64,000 bases of DNA from Rhynochetos jubatus. Its lineage: Eukaryota > Chordata > Aves > Eurypygiformes > Rhynochetidae. Shown here one piece after another: positions 60,231 to 64,000 of this stretch. The notes below the pieces were generated by a model. The model was not told where the DNA came from. It saw nothing but the letters and a program-made list of their open reading frames with translations, and made no database searches. The stretch is from positions 11,392,001-11,456,000 of the forward strand of contig CM050672.1 of NCBI GenBank assembly GCA_027574665.1, given 5' to 3'. Positions within the stretch are counted from its first letter, which is position 1, and each line of letters begins with the position of its first letter. The position numbers and the translations under genes are program-made.

Positions 60231-63200
60231 ATCAAGAGCAGGGGGTGGAGCAAGCCAGGCCTCAAACCTCGAGAAGCTCCAGCCCAAAAGGGAGCCAAAA
60301 TGCAGCCCACATCCGGGAGAATCTCAAGAGCAGGGGGTGGAGCAAGCCAGGCCTCAAACCACGAGAAGCTCCAGCCCAAAAGGCAGCCAAAATGCAGCCC
60401 ACATCCGGGAGAATCTCAAGAGCAGGGGGTGGAGCAAGCCAGGCCACAAACCTCGAGAAGCTCCAGCCCAAAATACAGCCAAAATGCAGACCACATCAGG
60501 GAGAATCTCAGGAGCAGGGAATGGAGCAAGCCAGGCCTCAAACCACGAGAAGCTCCAGCCCAAGAATCGGCCAAAATGCAGCCCACATCCGGGAGAATCT
60601 CAAGAGCAGGGGGTGGAGCAAGCCAGGCCTCAAACCACGAGAAGCTCCAGCCCAAAAGGCAGCCAAAATGCAGCCCACATCCAGGAGAATATCAAGAGCA
60701 GGGGGTGGAGCAAGCCAGGCCTCAAACCACGAGAAGCTCCAGCCCAAGAATCGGCCAATATGCAGCCCACATCCGGGAGAATCTCAAGAGCAGGGGGTGG
60801 AGCAAGCCAGGCCTCAAACCGCGAGAAGCTCCAGCCCAAGAATCAGCCAATATGCAGCCCACATCCGGGAGAATCTCAAGAGCAGGGGGTGGAGCAAGGC
60901 AGGCCTCAAACCACGAGCAGCTCCAGCCCAAAAGGCAGCCAAAATGCAGCCCACATCCGGGAGAATCTCAAGAGCAGGGGGTGGAGCAAGCCAGGCCTCA
61001 AACCACGAGAAGTTCCAGCCCAAAACCAGCGAAAATGCAGCCCACATCCGGGAGAATATCAAGAGCAGGGGGTGGAGCAAGCCAGGCCTCAAACCACGAG
61101 AAGCTCCAGCCCAAGAATCAGCCAATATTCAGCCCACATCCGGGAGAATCTCAAGAGCAGGGGGTGGAGCAAGCCAGGCCTCAAACCACGAGAAGTTCCA
61201 GCCCAAAAGGCAGCCAAAATGCAGCCCACATCCGGGAGAATCTCAAGAGCAGGGGCTGGAGAAAGCCAGGCCTCAAACCATGAGAAGCTCCAGCCCAAAA
61301 TGTAGCCAAAATGCAGCCCACATCCAGGAGAATATCAAGAGCAGGGGGTGGAGCAAGCCAGGCCTCAAACCTCGAGAAGCTCCAGCCCAAAAGGGAGCCA
61401 AAATGCAGCCCACATCCGGGAGAATCTCAAGAGCAGGGGCTGGAGCAAGCCAGGCCTCAAACCACGAGAAGCTCCAGCCCAAAAGGCAGCCAAAATCCAG
61501 CCCACCTCCGGGAGAATCTCAAGAGCAGGGGGTGGAGCAAGCCAGGCCTCAAACCACGAGAAGCTCCAGCCCAAAATGCAGCCAAAATGCAGCCCACCTC
61601 CGGGAGAATCTCAAGAGTAGGGGGTGGAGCAAGCCAGGCCTCAAACCACGAGAAGCTCCAGCCCAAAATGCAGCCAAAATGCAGCCCACATCCGGGAGAA
61701 TCTCAAGAGCAGGGGGTTGAGCAAGCCAGGCCTCAAACCACGAGAAGCTCCAGCCCAAAATGCAGCCAAAATGCAGCCCACGTCCAGGAGAATCTCAAGA
61801 GCAGGGGGTGGAGCAAGCCAGGCCTCAAACCACGAGAAGCTCCAGCCCAAAAGGCAGCCAAAATGCAGCCCACATCCGGGAGAATCTCAAGAGCAGGGGG
61901 TGGAGCAAGCCAGGCCTCAAACCACGAGAAGCTCCAGCACAAAATGCAGCCAAAATGCAGCCCACATCCAGGAGAATATCAAGAGCAGGGGGTGGAGCAA
62001 GCCAGGCCTCAAACCATGAGAAGCTCCAGCCCCAAAGGCAGCCAAAATGCAGCCCACATCCGGGAGAATCTCAAGAGCAGGGGGTGGAGCAAGCCAGGCC
62101 TCAAACCACGAGAAGCTCCAGCCCAAAAGGCAGCCAAAATGCAGCCCACCTCCGGGAGAATCTCAAGAGCAGGGGGTGGAGCAAGCCAGGCCTCAAACCA
62201 CGAGAAGCTCCAGCCCAAAAGGCAGCCAAAATCCAGCCCACCTCCGGGAGAATCTCAAGAGCAGGGGGTGGAGCAAGCCAGGCCTCAAACCACGAGAAGC
62301 TCCAGCCCAAAATGCAGCCAAAATCCAGCCCACCTCCGGGAGAATCTCAAGGGCAGGGGGTGGAGCAAGCCAGGCCTCAAACCACGAGAAGCTCCAGCCC
62401 AAAATTCAGCCAAAATGCAGCCCACATCCAGGAGAATATCAAGAGCAGGGGGTGGAGCAAGCCAGGCCTCAAACCACGAGAAGCTCCAGCCCAAAAGGGA
62501 GCCAAAAGACAGCCCACATCCGGGAGAATCTCAAGAGCAGGGGCTGGAGCAAGCCAGGCCTCAAACCACGAGAAGCTCCAGCCCAAATGGCAGCCAAAAT
62601 GCAGCCCACATCCGGGAGAATATCAAGAGCAGGGGTTGGAGCGAGCCAGGCCTCAAACCACGAGAAGCTCCAGCCCAAAATGCAGCCAAAATGCAGCCCA
62701 CCTCCGGGAAAATCTCAAGAGCAGGGGGTGGAGCAAGCCAGGCCTCAAACCACGGGAAGCTCCAGGGCAAGAATCAGCCAAAATGCATCCCACATCCGGG
62801 AGAATCTCAAGAGCAGGGGCTGGAGCAAGCCAGGCCTCAAACCACGAGAAGCTCCAGCCCAAAAGGCAGCCAAAATCCATCCCACCTCCGGGAGAATCTC
62901 AAGAGCAGGGGGTGGAGCAAGCCAGGCCTCAAACCACGAGAAGCTCCAGCCCAAAATGCAGCCAAAATGCAGCCCACCTCCGGGAGAATCTCAAGGGCAG
63001 GGGGTGGAGCAAGCCAGGCCTCAAACCACGAGAAGCTCCAGCCCAAAATGCAGCCAAAATGCAGCCCACATCCGGGAGAATCTCAAGAGCAGGGGGTTGA
63101 GCAAGCCAGGCCTCAAACCACGAGAAGCTCCAGCCCAAAATGCAGCCAAAATGCAGCCCACGTCCAGGAGAATCTCAAGAGCAGGGGGTGGAGCAAGCCA

Positions 63201-64000
63201 GGCCTCAAACCACGGGAAGCTCCAGCCCAAAAGGCAGCCAAAATGCAGCCCACATCCAGGAGAATCTCAAGAGCAGGGGGTGGAGCAAGCCAGGCCTCAA
63301 ACCACGAGAAGCTCCAGCCCAAGAATCAGCCAAAATGCAGCCCACATCCGGGAGAATCTCAAGAGCAGGGGGTGGAGCAAGCCAGGCCTCAAACCACGAG
63401 AAGCTCCAGCACAAAAGGCAGCCAAAATCCAGCCCAACTCCGGGAGAATCTCAAGAGCAGGGGGTGGAGCAAGCCAGGCCTCAAACCACAAGAAGCTCCA
63501 GCCCAAAAGGCAGCCAAAATGCAGCCCACATCCGGGAGAATCTCAAGAGCAGGGGGTGGAGCAAGCCGGGCCTCAAACCACGAGAAGCTCCAGCCCAAAA
63601 GGCAGCCAAAATACAGCCCACATGCGGGAGAATCTCAAGAGCAGGGGGTGGAGCAAGCCAGGCCCCAAACCACGAGAAGCTCCAGCCCAAAAGACAGCCA
63701 AAATGCAGCCCACATCCGGGAGAATCTCAAGAGCAGGGGGTTGAGCAAGCCAGGCCTCAAACCACGAGAAACTGTAGCCCAAAGGGCAGCCAAAATGCAG
63801 CCCACATCCGGGAGAATCTCAAGAGCAGGGGGTGGAGCAAGGCAGGCCTCAAACCACGAGAAGCTCCAGCCCAAAAGGCAGCCAAAATGCAGCCCACATC
63901 CGGGAGAACCTCAAGAGCAGGGGGTGGAGCAAGGCAGGCCTCAAACCACGAGAAGCTCCAGCCCAAAAGGCAGCCAAAATGCAGCCCACATCCGGGAGAA
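60231..64000 (+). repeat. Final array segment, close to consensus
   Basis: About 41 units to the cut end. The CCCAAAACCAGCG unit with a one-base loss lies at 61,018. About 61,549-61,850 matches 62,929-63,230 at 1,380 bp (15 units), sharing GGGGGTTGAGC and CACGTCCAGGAG. Units with AAAAGGGAGCC recur near 60,288, 61,390 and 62,494. The last complete unit ends at 63,932 and the window stops 68 bp into the next, so the array continues beyond it. Confidence 0.86.

Larger units (their letters stand above)
1..64000 (+). repeat. 92-bp satellite DNA array filling the whole window
   Basis: Seen directly: the same 92-bp unit recurs head-to-tail from the first to the last base, 695 full units plus a 68-bp partial unit at 63,933-64,000. 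Unit landmarks are GCCAGGCCTC at positions 1-10, a GAGAAGCTCC block at 18-27, three CAGCC-type elements at 27-60, the CCGGGAG block at 60-66 and a G5 run at 80-84. No unit is inverted and nothing unrelated is inserted. Neighbouring units differ mainly by single-base substitutions; all length changes found are one base. The consensus is about 58.7% GC (A 31, C 28, G 26, T 7). Family knowledge: long, pure, single-unit arrays are typical of eukaryotic centromeric, pericentromeric, subtelomeric or sex-chromosome satellites. Which of these applies cannot be told, because no flank is present. I do not recognise the unit as a named family. Confidence 0.99.

Noticed and set aside
9-63966. Hundreds of about 69-codon reverse-strand reading frames, one per unit
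   Set aside because: They start and end at the same unit positions every 92 bp because of the two TCA sites per unit. They are a periodic artefact, even though the predicted peptides look hydrophobic.
1-64000. CRISPR array
   Set aside because: The repetition is regular, but whole 92-bp units are repeated with no unique spacers, and there are no cas genes.
1-64000. G-quadruplex array from the G5 run at unit positions 80-84
   Set aside because: Each unit has one G5 and one G3 run separated by about 15 bases, followed only by GG pairs. This does not meet the usual four-run pattern.
1-64000. Alpha, beta or gamma satellite, or telomeric repeat
   Set aside because: The unit length (92 bp) and sequence do not correspond to the 171-, 68- or about 220-bp families or to TTAGGG as I know them. 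No telomere-like stretch is present.

Overview
The whole 64,000-base window is one uninterrupted head-to-tail satellite array with a 92-bp unit. With base 1 taken as unit position 1, I count 695 complete units and a 68-bp partial unit (63,933-64,000). Every unit has the same orientation. I see no conventional gene, RNA gene, transposon, inverted segment or flanking unique DNA; both window edges lie inside the array.

The content points to a eukaryotic genome, probably a vertebrate. The consensus unit is about 59% GC but has only 2 CpG where about 8 would be expected from its C and G content. Both CpG sites show the paired TpG and CpA variants expected from decay of methylated CpG. I do not recognise the 92-bp unit as a named satellite and cannot give a species or chromosome.

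The given strand is extremely poor in T (7 of 92 bases), and no T in the consensus begins a stop codon. All three forward frames are therefore open by composition. Long apparent reading frames (the longest about 2,050 codons, 48,654-54,812) overlap in several frames at once and are not evidence of genes. Because 92 is not a multiple of 3, any one frame cycles through three translations of the unit with a 276-bp (92-codon) period.

The interest lies in how the array is organised. Every length change I detected is a single base (26 events, 9 gains and 17 losses, net -8), and the first 18.1 kb shows no slip. Diagnostic variants reveal a patchwork of higher-order repeats: 12-mer/11-mer blocks forming a 23-unit composite (4.0-8.7 kb); 9/10-mer blocks inside a 25/26-unit composite duplicated in tandem (10.8-16.6 kb); three large related blocks sharing the same indels (about 21-30.3 kb); a 20-32-unit mosaic (33.3-38.3 kb); a divergent subfamily confined to 38.9-48.6 kb; short 4-, 5- and 6-unit duplications (40.8-48.8 kb); and a 1,170-bp duplication at 57.3-60.2 kb carrying the same three indels in both copies. 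This is the pattern expected of repeated unequal exchange and local block amplification.
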